Source: Triglochin maritima
Taxonomy: Eukaryota > Streptophyta > Magnoliopsida > Alismatales > Juncaginaceae
Direction of reading: 5' to 3'
Assembly (NCBI GenBank): GCA_963682175.1
Contig: OY821786.1
Span: 34,031,501-34,095,500 of the forward strand
DNA: 64,000 nt
Shown: positions 33,884-45,792 of the stretch, one piece after another
How positions within the stretch are numbered: position 1 is the first letter of the stretch
Layout of the letters: every line of letters begins with the position of its first letter
Made by a program: the position numbers and the translations under genes
The notes under the pieces: generated by a model
Database searches by the model: none
What the model was told of the DNA's origin: nothing
What the model saw: the letters and a program-made list of their open reading frames with translations, nothing else

Positions 33884-36012
33884 TGTAACATCCCGAAACA
33901 ACGGAAAATTTGAAATTTTAAACAATAAAGAGATCTCAAGATAACGACAAGCAAACGGGAGTGTTACTCATATAATCAACAGTCGGTGCACTAAAATACA
34001 ACAAAGTTTGTCAAAAGACATGATTACATCACTACAACAAATGAAAACATGTAATCATGACGACCTCGAAGAGTCCGAAGAGGATCCTAGTCCCTAAAAT
34101 ATGTGTGCCCGTTGTCACCACCCGACAGAACCTACTGCGGTCCTGAAACATGAATCAAACAACGATGCCTGAGTTTTCCATTAGGAAACTCCATATGCCA
34201 AGTTCGCCTAAATGAATGCAACAGTATGGTAAATGAACATATCATACTACTAGCATGTCATGTCAACATCTGCAATGCAACAAATCCCTCCAAGGGTAAA
34301 CGGGATCTCAGTCCAACAACATAAGTACCCTCAAAGGGTCAACAAGGACATCAATCCAGCAACAACAACGGGTCTCCCTCGGAAACCTACCGTAGGCACA
34401 TACGGTCTTACAGACAGTACGCGACGCACCCCCACACGCGACTACTCGAGCCAAGGGATCGGTGAGGAGCGTCCGCACTTCCGCTCAAGGTAACCACATG
34501 GTCTACACCACCCCCAATGGAGTCGTAGCCCGGTTAGTCAACATCCAAAGATAGGTGCCCAATCGGGGATCATCGCCGGAACAACATCAGCGGCATCGCC
34601 GACACAACATCGGTTGTACAGCATACGTCCGGCACAACATCGGAGGACACAACCACAAGCCGGAACATCGTCAGCACCATCATTGTCGGCAAAAACCTCG
34701 GCGGTACAACATACGTCCGGCACAACATCGGACAGGCCCAGACCGTAGTCTACAGGGTCATCATGATCGACGAGTCATGCATCAACATGCATTGGGATCC
34801 GCGATCCCTCAGGTCTTCTACTCTACAGAGAGTCAAGCTACAACACGTCACACCATTGTCCAGCAACGGAGGTGGCGCGACCCAAGTGTCTACACTCTTC
34901 CACACGACGGTCCCTGGGCTGGCACGAGCACGTACCCGCCGTCACCTCCCATCTCAAGCTCTAAGCGAGGACACGGGTTTCCGTGGGCAGAGTTGACACA
35001 ACACAAGGACTGGGAATTTAGTTCTGCGCACAAACGGTCAACCAAAAAAGCCTAACCGGTCGACCGTTCCCAATAGGTTCGGTCGACCGAAAGTCTGCAA
35101 CGGTCGAACTCTCTGCGCATCACTTAAGTCCAAACGGTCGGACAACAATCTAAAACCGGTCGACCGAATACGAGGTTAAAATCCAGAGTTGGTCAAAATC
35201 ATACAAGTCTATTCGGTCGACCGACTCAGGGATCCCGGTCGACTGAAAACTACCAGGGTCATCCTAATAATCTACGTTATATAATGGTCGAACAATATAA
35301 CAAAATCGGTCGAACAACATGCATAATAATCAAGTACACTTGAGTTCCGGTCGAACCAAAAGCTAGGGACGGTCGACCGAAATCCGACAGAAGGTCTCCA
35401 ACCCACCAGCACACATGCAACCGGTCGACCGTCATAAGGCATCGTTCGACCGGTGTTGGTTAAAGTTGGGCAAAACAGTAAAACTGGTCGACCGCCCGAA
35501 GGCACCGGTCGACCGTTGGTCAACAGCAACCCCGCACATGCCGAGGATTTTATGCCGTTTCACGTCGCCGGCGAGGTCTCCGACCTCCCGCGATCGACCA
35601 CAATATCACCCCCAACGTGGGTGGGCAACAACAACTAAAGAACCAGCATACCTCAAGAGGAAGACAGAACACGCCAGAGTTCGCTCAACGTCGCCCGCCG
35701 ACCGTAACCTCCAATCTCACGTGCCTCACGCCGCGCCTCCGCAACCCCACACTCGCCTCCACACTCCGGAGTTGCCTCAACGTCCTCTGGTCGTCGGAAG
35801 ATAAGGAAGAAATGGTGAGAGTGAGTGACGGTCAAGCAAGGGAGAAGAAAAGCATGTTTTGGTTTAAGAAACCCAAAACCCAACAGTAACCTCTCCACGT
35901 CTACAGTACCCGGCCCCTACACTACACCCCCATCACCTCATCTCCTCCAACTTCTCATGCAAAGCACCTTCTAAACAATGATTAGTCCTTAAGCAAGGTT
36001 AGAGACTTAACA
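33884..36012 (-). mobile_element. Solo LTR, Tekay-like (2,129 bp)
   Basis: On the minus strand it begins TGTTAAGTCTC at 36012 and ends GGGATGTTACA at 33884, flanked by a perfect TGTTT duplication (33879-33883 and 36013-36017). No internal region follows, so it is a solo LTR left by recombination. It holds a palindrome cluster (about 35055-35520), tandem repeats with CAACATCGG units (about 34575-34735) and the stem-loop (about 34168-34195). Its start resembles the LTR start of element 2. Confidence 0.88.
35055..35520. repeat. CGGTCGACCG palindrome cluster in the solo LTR
   Basis: Full and half palindromes at about 35057, 35081, 35157, 35215, 35370, 35422, 35487 and 35506, with GGTCGAAC half-variants between. 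Confidence 0.85.
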
Positions 36013-36017
36013 TGTTT

Positions 36018-37197
36018 TAGTAAGATTAGGTTGTCAAAATGAAGACACAAAGTATATATATATTACAGAATTAACCTGGTCTCTTGATTTTGTAAGAAAG
36101 AACACCCAAATTTTATTGGAGATTTAATAATTCTAGAGGTATAGCTAAACTAGCGCGTATTTCGTCATTCATGCAAAGTACTATTCCTGGGTATGCAAAG
36201 TTTGACAAATGCATGTCGCAAAGATTTACTATATTTATGTGTTAATTGGTACTTGTGTGTCTGGTTCATTCACAACTTTTTTTCTTGCTATAAATATCGG
36301 TAGATTAGAATCGAAGACACTTCTGCCACAAGCATGGTGGAATAGAAGTCAAATACGCGGCGCCGTTTAGGTTTCTTTACACATGGGGGATGGGGCATAC
36401 TACTTGGGGCTTAAATATTGACTTGTAATAATTATTAGTAATTAATTATTTTTCACGCATACTTGCAAATATGAAGTTTTAGTCTATAAGCAACAATGCG
36501 ACAAGCTTAAGTACCGACTTGTGATAATTATTAGTAATTAATTATTCTCCACGCATACTTGCATATATGCGACATTAGCCCTCCACAGTCTTCTGGTAAT
36601 TAATACAAGATAGAAATAATTCAAGAGATATCCTTTAAATAATTCAAGACATAACCAAAATTTTGTTATATTATTCCATGATACCTTAGGTTCTAAATTA
36701 TTAGAACAAAACATGTAATTTTACCCATTTGATAGTTTTTGGATGTAATTAACCTTAATTTTGATGTTTAAGGATTTCAATTAGAAAAAAATGTTAACTT
36801 TGAAAATTGTATTTTGTAATAACGACTGCTAAGCACAAGGAGATTATTAAAATCCAAAAATTTACGCAGTGTGAGGATAAAATTGAAAATTGAAGGACAT
36901 TAAGGATATTTGTATTTCTTTAATAATATTTATTCATTAATTTAATAAGACTCATTTATTTTATAAAAATTGAATAAATTATTTTTATATTAATTTTTTA
37001 TAAAATAAAAAAATTGTTGAGTGATATTTTGAGTTAATTAAATAGTCTTTCATCAAGAAATTATAAAGCTAGTTTAAATAGTTTGCTTCGCAAGGGAACA
37101 ACTTTATCTCTTTAAACTTTCCACGATTCTATAAATGTTTAGGCATAAAGCTCATATTAGAGACAAACAGCCCAACAAGCAGCTAGAGCAGGATATC
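36018..37197. other. Intergenic with a ~97-bp tandem duplication and promoter of PI-I gene C
   Basis: AT-rich. A block containing AATAATTATTAGTAATTAAT and CACGCATACTTGCA occurs at about 36418-36475 and again at about 36515-36570. A TATA-like TCTATAAATG at about 37128-37137 is about 60-70 bp upstream of the PI-I C start codon. Confidence 0.6.
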
Positions 37198-37509
37198 ATG
37201 GAATGCCATGGTATGTGATTCTAATCTTATAACAAACCTACTACTTGTATGCATTGTCCTTAGGTATCATAATAACTTCTTCTCTTATTGCATGACAAAT
37301 TTAGGTTTTTTTATGATCTTGTTTTACATTTGTAGGAAAACAATCATGGCCAGAATTGGTTGGAGCCAAAGGTAGGGAGCAGTGATGATTATTGAAGAGG
37401 AGAACCCTTTGGTTGAAGCCATCATAGTACCTGAAGGTACTTTTGTAACTGACTTTAGGTGTAACAGGGTTTGGGTGAAGAAGAATGGAAAGGTTTACCA
37501 GACACCTAC

Positions 37510-39198
37510 TATAACGTCCTCAATTAGCGAAAAATTTAAAATTTAAAATATACAATCGACTCAAGGACATTACGGCACGACACAAGAAAACATGTGCATC
37601 ATTATATAATATATATATATATGTAACAGAGTTTACAAAAGGGTGATTACATCAAAACATCATAAAAGATAATATACACATGTAATCACAACCGCCTCAA
37701 AAGTAAGGAAAGCAGGATCCGGTCCCGAGTGCTCTCATCCGCAGTCACCACCTTCCTAATGCCAAACCCGGCATGAAAAGAAAACATGAAACTATACATG
37801 AGTTTCCATAAGGAAACCTCGTATGTCAAACCTAACACATGAATGAACAAATACAATAACTGCAAATGGCATAAACCCAACAACATTAAAACACCACAAA
37901 TTGCCTCTTTCACCAGAGCCACGGTTTTGCCTCAATGTTAACGGAGCCACGATTTTACCTCAATGTTATCGGAGCCACGATTTTGCATCAATTGCCGGAG
38001 CCACGACGACGACGTATACATGCCTCATTCGCCAGAGCCACGACCTTGCCTCATTTGTCGGAGCCACAGAGACAACAATACAATCCACTCCGTAGAGCCA
38101 CAACTGATCGTTATTAGGCCGACCTGTCCGTCCTTTGCCCCAAAAAGGCCGGTGAACCCGTTGCCCTCTAGCCGATCAAAAACCAACATAAAAATATACC
38201 AAACTGTGCAGAAATGATCGACCGAACAAGCCAACCGGTCGACCAATTCCTCCTTAGAACGCATAGGCGTTCGACCGTCTCTACGACCGGTCGAACCACA
38301 AAACAAACAAAACGACCAAACGGTCGAACAGAATGTCTCTGACGGTCAACCGTTTGGATGGTCTACGCCACAATTAATATTAAATTCAACACCCCATCAG
38401 TCGAACGACAAAGGGGACTTGTTCGACCGAAAGTCACCAGTAAAACTCGAGATCTATCCAAGCTATACCGGTCGACCGAAACAACAATTGGTCGAACAAT
38501 AATTAAGTTAAACTTAACTCATCGGTCGAACGAGATCTCAGGGCGGTCGACCTTTTTGTGGTCTACACCCCCAACCGACTTAAAACAGTGCTTTGGTCGA
38601 ACGGCAAAGGGAACCCGTTCGACCGAACACACCCAGAGCTTGCCTAACATGCTTGACCGGTCGACCGCACGAAGCATCGTTCGACTGGTGCAAGGCAAAC
38701 TCCCCAAAATCGCACCCACAACGGTCGACCGAACACAACAGAAAACTGTTGAACTGAAGTCCGACGAGCCTTTCAGCCTACCGTCGACCGCTCCAACACC
38801 CACACGAAACTTAGGTGAGCGTAAAAGCGAGCTTGACATACCTTTAAGGCTTTGAGAAGCCTTTGAAGATCCACGGCGAGCGTCTCCTCGCACCCGCTCT
38901 TCTTCTCCGACGAACTCCTCACACAACGACGATCTTTGCACCTCTGGCAACTCCAACCGCAACACTCGTGCTCGCCGGTCACCACACGTCGTCGGCGCCT
39001 CAAAGTTGGAAGAGAAATGGGTTTGAGAGAGGAGGCGAGAGAGAGATGAGAGTGTGTGAGTGAGAGTGAGAGAGATTATACCTTTATATACTCCTTACCA
39101 CACCCCACCAATCACCACCTACCACCTCAAATCCTCCCATAACCCCTCGTCAACCACCTAAACAAGATTAAGCATTAAACAAGGTTTAGGATATAACA
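37510..39198 (-). repeat. 3' LTR of element 2 (about 1,689 bp)
   Basis: Pairs with 45793-47442. Same modules: palindrome cluster about 38215-38800, tandem GGAGCCACGA units about 37900-38105, stem-loop about 37798-37830. Terminal TGTAAC reads TATAAC here, one transition. It abuts a polypurine-type sequence at 39199-39230. Confidence 0.9.
38215..38800. repeat. CGGTCGACCG palindrome cluster, element 2 3' LTR
   Basis: Full and partial palindromes near 38235, 38293, 38468, 38543, 38655 and 38722, with many GTCGAAC/GTTCGACC half-variants. The equivalent cluster in the 5' LTR is at about 46475-47050. Confidence 0.85.
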
Positions 39199-39249
39199 AT
39201 CCACCATCCTTAAAGAATTTCGCCCTCGAAATAAAATCCAGAACTTACC

Positions 39250-40988
39250 AAATAGCTCCGGATACTTCTTCTAGACTTCCTCCTCAATCTCCCAAGTAGT
39301 CTCTCACTCAGTGTGATGTTGTCACCTGACCTTGACCATCAGAATGGTCCTTCTCATGAGCTGGTGCTCCATCCGATCCACAATCTCTATCGGTCTCTCC
39401 TTAAGAGACAAATCTTGCTGGATCTTTGGAACCTCAATCTGAATCACGTGAGAAGGATCTGCTACGTACTTCGTCAGCATCGATACGTGAAAGACGTTGT
39501 GAAGACCCGAAAACTGCGGTGGCCGAGCAATCCGGTAAGCGACCTCTCCAACTCGGTCTAAGATCTCAAACGGTCCAATATACCTCGAACTGAGTTTCCC
39601 CTTCTTCCCGAATCTCATCACCCCACGAGACGGTGAGATCTTCAGGAAAACATGACCGCCTACCTCAAATATCAATACACGCCTACGTCTATCTGTGTAA
39701 CTCTTCTGCCTGCTCTGAGTTGTCGCTAGTCTCTGCTTAATCACGCCGACCTTCTCAGCATACATCTGCACAATCTAAGGCCCAACTAACTGTCTCTCGC
39801 TTACCTCACCCCAGCATACCGGTGATCTGCAAGGCCTCCCGTACAAAGCCTCGTACGACGCCATCCCAATACTCGAATGGTAGTTGTTGTAGGCGAACTC
39901 GATCAGTGACAAATGCTCATCCCAATGCCCTGCACAATCCAGGGTGCAAGCTCTCAGCATATTCTCTAACGTCTGGATGGTCCTCTTGGACTGACCGTTT
40001 GTCTGTGGGTGGAAAGACGTGCTGAACTTCAACTGAGTCCCCAAAGCCTTTTACAGACTACCCCAAAATCAGGACGTGAACCTCGAATCTCTATCAAAAA
40101 TAATGCTCATTGGAACTCCATGAAGTTGGACTATCTCCTCATTGTACAACCTCGTTAGACCCTCCAAAGGTAAGGTGGTCCGGATAGCCAGAAAATGTGA
40201 CGACTTGGTCAGTCGATCGACTATAACCCAAATCGGGTCATCGAAGCTTTTCGTCTTCGGCAACACAGTGACAAAATCCATCGTCACATGCTCCCACTTC
40301 CACTCAGGTAGCTTTATGCTCTGCATCGGTACTACAGGTTGCTGGTGCTTGATCTTCACCTGCTGACAAACCAAGCACCTGGTCAAAAAATCAGCAACAT
40401 CACGCTTCATTCCTCTCCACCAGAAGTTCTGCTGCAGGTCCTTATACATCTTCACGCTTCCCAGATGAATAGAATATCTGGCTCTGTGTGCCTCCTCCAT
40501 GATATCGTCTCTTAGTCCTTCTACCTTCGGCATCCAGATATGACTCCTAAATCTTAGGCCGCCATCTGCTCCCACACTAAAGTCAGACATGTCCTTAGCA
40601 GTTATCCGCATTAGACTGGCAAGCTCATCATCTGCTCTCTGGGCCTATACAACTCTAGTGACTGTCTGCGGCTCCACTCTCAGTCCAGCTATCACTGCAC
40701 TCTCAAAGTCCATTGTGAATGACTTCCACTTTGACAAGGTCTTGAGTAGCCTTTACTCCTGAATACACAAACTAGCAGCTGATATCTCCACCTTCCTACT
40801 CAAGGCATCTGCAACTGTATTTGCCTTCCCCGGATGGTAAGAGATGGTGAAATCATAATCTTTTATCAGCTCGAGCCATCTGCGCTGCCTCATATTCAAC
40901 TCCTTCTGCGAAAATAGGTACTTCAGGCTCTGATGTCTGTGAAGACATCAAACTGCTCGTCATACAGATAGTGATGGCAGGTCTTCAG
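39250..40988 (-). pseudogene. RNase H end, integrase and chromodomain of element 2
   Basis: RNase H resumes at about 40988 ([13 protein letters not shown]) immediately after the nested insertion. Integrase: zinc-binding region about 40380-40500, MDFVTVLPK at about 40275, FDRDSRFTS at about 40075 and [12 protein letters not shown] at about 39980. Stops at 40069 and 39775. Then the linker VMRFGKKGKLSSRYIGPFEI and a chromodomain read to TGA at 39322-39324, the same position as a TGA in element 1. More stops follow. Confidence 0.85.
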
Positions 40989-42998
40989 TGTAGGATTTCA
41001 TGTTTAATTATGCATGTATATTTTCGAAATTTTTATGCACAATAAGGATCAATTTACAATTTTCTATGATTTATTTCATGCATGCATCAATTTGTTTCAA
41101 TATCTAGTTTCAAAACTTTATTAAAACCAATATGGGCTCCGAAATTCGTACCTAGAAGTTCTCTAACACTTCTTGAAGATTCAGAGACGTTGGGGATGCT
41201 CCTCACTGCGCCGGATGCCTCCGAGTATTCACCAAACTCTAAACAATATCACAGAGAGGGAAGCTAGTCTCTCAATCTCCGATAGGGTTTAGAATTCAAT
41301 TACTAACCCCTCTTTAATTCCCTTGAGAAGATGATCTCTTAAGAACTAAAACTAAACTTAAGAATTAAGGAATTTTCGTGGAGAATTATGGGGAGAGAAT
41401 TTTTGCATGAGAAAGCAATGAATAAATTAAGGAGGTAATGAGATAAACTTGTATTTATAAGTTCTCTCCAAATTACCTATTCATGTGCAACCTCTTGCCC
41501 ATGATTTCATGCAAAATTCCATCTAACCATCCATTATTTAATAATAAATAATATTAGCCACGAATTAAATCAATTATGAACCAATTCCATGCATGATCTA
41601 ATTAATTCTTAAATTAATTCTGCATTAACCGTCTGGACCGGTCGACCGTTTGGAGGTTCGGTCGACCGCTCTAACCAGGCTTCGGTCGACCGTTCAATAA
41701 CTCGGTCGATCGTTCGTAACAGGAATTATTCCATCGCTATGTTCGGTCGACCGTTCGAACAGATGAAAATTCCCTGTTATCGGTCGAGACATGTCCGGTC
41801 GACCGTTTACTGCTAACCGGTCGACCGTTGGAGCATTGTTCTGCAGACTTGTCAAATTTCGGTTTTACCCCTACAAAATTTGACATTTCGGGATTAGTAG
41901 TAAATTCACAACTTATGTAGCATATTATCCTATGCAATGATCAATCATTACACCCCATAATATTTACATCACATATGAATTTGATTTTGATTCTAATTAT
42001 GTTATTAATCACAACATAATTTTGATTTTGTTTGTTCACCCCATGTGTCATATTTTCTACATGAAACCCGACACATCTTATGAACTCAAAATCCTCATTT
42101 CTTGTTTCCCAGTTTTGTGGTGTGACCTATGTGAGGATCTAAACTAAGTTGACAGTGATATTAAGAGTTTAATATCACAAGCTATAAGCGGTATCTAGCT
42201 ACACATTATAGCTCCCAATTAGTTAGATGTCTTAATTCCACTCGAACCAAAACCCGATCCATTTAGTGATGGAGTGCATCACTTGTGTCCGTCCCTTGCC
42301 TCATGATATTAAGAATACACACAAAGTAGTATTGTGTCATCTTTGTATTAGTATTCATTTCTTGATCTCTTTAAGCTAGTTATAAATATGTGACTTAACT
42401 CAAATCACATTGTGCACATTACAACTTTGCTTTATCAAGGGGCCCACTAATATCATCACTCAATTAAGAGGGGCAATGATAATCTTTTGACTAACTATCT
42501 TCTCCAACGAAAGTTATACTTAACCAACTAATGCCTTTACACTACACTTATCGATAGCTTAAGACACTAGTCTAATTAAGAACTCCTTAAGCGATTGGAT
42601 ATAAGTCTCATATCAAAGGACCAAGGACACAGTAAAATATTAATGACACAGAAACACATTCCTATAATATTTTACTTGTTAGGTCAATTCGGTATACAAA
42701 AGTACTATTTTCCTCTTTTGTGTACCCGTGTTGTCACTCACTTGTAGAGCTACAATGATCTATGACCAACACGACAATCTTAACTCGGTAATTAATGTCC
42801 CATGTTAATTACCATGATTGCGAATATCTTTTGTTTTATGTAAACCAATATCTTTCAGAGCTCTACGGTTAAGGACCAAGAGCATCTTCCTTAACACTTC
42901 CAAAAGACGAATAACATAAACAAGGAACAAAATGATTTCTCATTCAATTCATAATAATTGACATTTAAAAGTAAAACTTTTAGAACACATTCCCTTCA
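40989..42998. mobile_element. Nested solo LTR of a different family (2,010 bp)
   Basis: Bounded by TGTAGGATTTC at 40989 and CCCTTCA at 42998, with a perfect 5-bp duplication TTCAG at 40984-40988 and 42999-43003. Removing it with one TTCAG copy rejoins the RNase H reading of element 2 exactly, which fixes the borders. It has no coding region. Its ends do not match the Tekay-like LTRs. It contains its own cluster of CGGTCGACCG palindromes at about 41636-41830. Superfamily (Ty1/copia or Ty3) is not decided. Confidence 0.85.
41636..41830. repeat. CGGTCGACCG palindrome cluster in the nested solo LTR
   Basis: Six full palindromes (about 41639, 41659, 41684, 41744, 41797, 41819) plus variants in under 200 bp, in an otherwise AT-rich LTR. 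Confidence 0.9.
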
Positions 42999-44349
42999 TT
43001 CAGAGCATAAACCACTACTGCCAACTCTAAATCATGAGTGAGGTAGTTCCTCTCGTGTACCTTCAGCTGCCTCGAAGCATACGCCACCACCTGCCCATGC
43101 TTAATCAATACACATCCCAACCCAATGCGTGAAGCGTCGATGTAAATCACAAAACCTCCCCTGCCACTGGGAAGAGTCAGGACTGAAGCACTCGTCAATC
43201 GACTCTTCAGTTCCTGGAAGCAGTCCTTGTACTTCTGGGACCAAACAAGCTTCACACCCTTCTGAGTCAATGTCGTCAAAGGCGAAGCAAGTCTCGAGAA
43301 GTCTTTGATGAACCGACGGTAATAACCCGCCAATCCAAAAAACTCCTAATCTCAGTCACAGTCGTCAGGGCTCTCCACTGTGTCACTGTCTCAACCTTCG
43401 CTGGATCCACTGATATCCCAGCACTCGATACTATGTTTCCCAAGAATGCCATACTGTAAAGCCATAACTCACATTTTGAAAACTTGGCGTACAACTGATG
43501 ATCTCTCAGAATGCCAAGTACAATTCTCATATGCTCCCGGTGCTGCTCTCTATATCTGGTGAGTAGACCAAAGATATCGTCCACGAAGACAATCACAAAA
43601 TGGTCGAGGTACTGACGAAACGTCTTATTCATCAGATCTTTGAAAGCTACAAGTGCATTCGTCAACCCGAACGACATCACCAGAAACTCAAAGTGCCTGT
43701 ACCTTGTCCTGAATGTTGTCTTCTGAAAATCTGCATCTCTGATCCTCAACTGATGGTAACCGGATCGGAAATCAATTTTCGAGAATACCTTCGCTGACTG
43801 TAACTAGTCAAAAAGGTCCTCGATCCTGGGCAGAGGATATCAATTCCTCACGATAACCTTATTCAGCATCCTGTGATTAATACACATCCGCAACGACCCA
43901 TCCTTCTTCTTCACGAAGAGTACCGGCGCTCCCCAAAGCGAGACACTGGGTCGGATAAACCCAGTATCATCAAATCGCTTCTTCAACTTCACCAACTTTG
44001 CAGGTGTCATCCTGTACGAAGCCTTCGGCTGCGGTGTGGTCCCAGCTACCAAATTTATGTCGGACTCTATCTCCCTATGAGGCGGCAAAGCAGTGATATT
44101 CGAAAAGACCTTTGGAAAATCCTGAACTACCTTGATGTCCTCCAAAGTCCTCATCTCAGGATCTAGGACTACTAAAATGTCCACGAAAGCTCTGCAACCC
44201 TGCTGAATCAACTTTCGTGCCCTCATCGCAGTTACTACAACACGACCTCCTCTATCATTCGTCCCCCTGATAAGTAATTCAAGTAGACCCTTCCTCGGAC
44301 TCAGAATCTTCTTCTCCCGGCACAAGACCCGTACATCGGTGACAGTCAA
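42980..44349 (-). pseudogene. RT and first part of RNase H of element 2
   Basis: Three overlapping frames (43840-44349, 43276-43749, 42999-43333) read through RT, with catalytic FVDD at about 43583, and into RNase H ([20 protein letters not shown]). Frameshifts lie near 43800 and 43330. The reading is cut at 42999-43003 by the nested solo LTR and resumes at 40988. Confidence 0.85.
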
Positions 44350-45679
44350 TCCATCCCCAATATGACGTCAAAGTCCTCCATCGGCAATAACACCAGGTCA
44401 GTCGGAAACTCCTGGTCTCCCGAAACCATCGTGGCGTTGGGGAGGAAGCTCCACACAGTGCCCACCAAACCTAAGGGTGTGCTGACTTCCAAAGTTGCAG
44501 TCAACATCGCAGGGGTACGACCTAACACGCTCACAAATTGCTCAGAGATAAACGAGTGTGTGGCCCTAGAGTCAAAAGGCACCTTAGATACCAAATTATC
44601 AACGTACAACGTACCTTTCACCACCGTGCTGACATCCCTAGCCTCGTCCGCCTGGGTGGTGAAAACACGTCCGGCTCTCTTCCCCTGCTGGGGTGGTGCA
44701 GCTAAACGACTCGGTCCAACTCCACCAGTTGTGGATGATCCTGGTCGAATACTAGGCTCGCCTGGCATACTCGGGAAAGAACGGATAAAGTGACCCAGCT
44801 GGCCACAACCATGACAAGCACCTGAACGGGACCCACACCCGTGCCTGGGATGAACTCCGCCACACTACCTACACTGCCCAGACTGCGATGCTCCACCTCC
44901 GTCAATCCAGGGCATCTTTCCCGGATTCCCTGAAGACTGGCTCCCTGGACGCACTCCGACCTTCACCTGCGACCTCCTTGCCTCCTCAATGATCTCCTGG
45001 CTATCCTGGTCCATAATGGTCGCAAACTTCACGACGTCATCTAAAGTCTACGACATGCTCGTGGTGACGTGAGCCCTGAACTGCGGTCTCAAACCCCGCA
45101 CAAACTTATGAGCTCTCTGCTCCTGTGTCACATATATCTCTGGGAAATAACGCTCTAAAACGTGGAATCTGCTAATGTAGGCTGCCAGAGTCATGTGCCT
45201 CTGCTCTAAAGCTAGAAACTCCTCCATCTTCCTGTCACGGGCGTGCTGTGGAAAGTACTACTGGTTGAAATCCGTAAGGAATTCCTCTCAGCTCAACTCC
45301 TAACTGTCCTCGAAACCACAGCTAAAGTAGACCTCCACCAGCTGGCTGCTCCGTCATCCAAAACATAGGTGGCTAGATCCACCTTCCTCTCAGGAGGACA
45401 TCCTATCGCCCGGAAAATCTTATGGATCATGAAGACCCAATCTTCCGCGATCTCAGTGTCACCACGACCATCGAAAGATGGGGGATGTTGACGCATGAAC
45501 CGATCAAGCACCACACCTGCTCTTCTCTGCTCACCCTGGGCAGACTGACGCTCTAGAAACTCGCCCAGCCTACCCATAGTACCATGGAGCGTCTTCCACT
45601 CCTCCTCCCTGCCTACCCCACCAACCTCATCACTAGTGCTACGGTCCCGGGGAGGAGGTCTCACACGTCTCAGTATCAT
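44346..45679 (-). pseudogene. gag and protease region of element 2
   Basis: Gag starts [15 protein letters not shown] at 45679, with [15 protein letters not shown] and LATYVLDDGAASWWR, close to element 1 gag. The middle is out of frame. The zinc knuckle CHGCGQLGHF is present at about 44790-44815 but its last Cys appears to be Ser. Protease FDSRATHSFI (normally D-S-G-A-T) at about 44580 has lost the Gly next to the catalytic Asp. Not functional. Confidence 0.82.
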
Positions 45680-45779
45680 ATACACAAGAGACATAAAAAC
45701 AGGAGTCAAAAGACAATCCAAGCATGCTCTACACAACTCTAAGGTGGTTTCTTTGGAAGAAGACACTGAAACTGACCAC

Positions 45780-45792
45780 TCTGATACCAAGT
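45780..45792 (-). promoter_or_regulatory. Primer-binding site of element 2
   Basis: The minus strand reads ACTTGGTATCAGA just inside the 5' LTR, the same tRNA-iMet type as in element 1. Confidence 0.85.
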
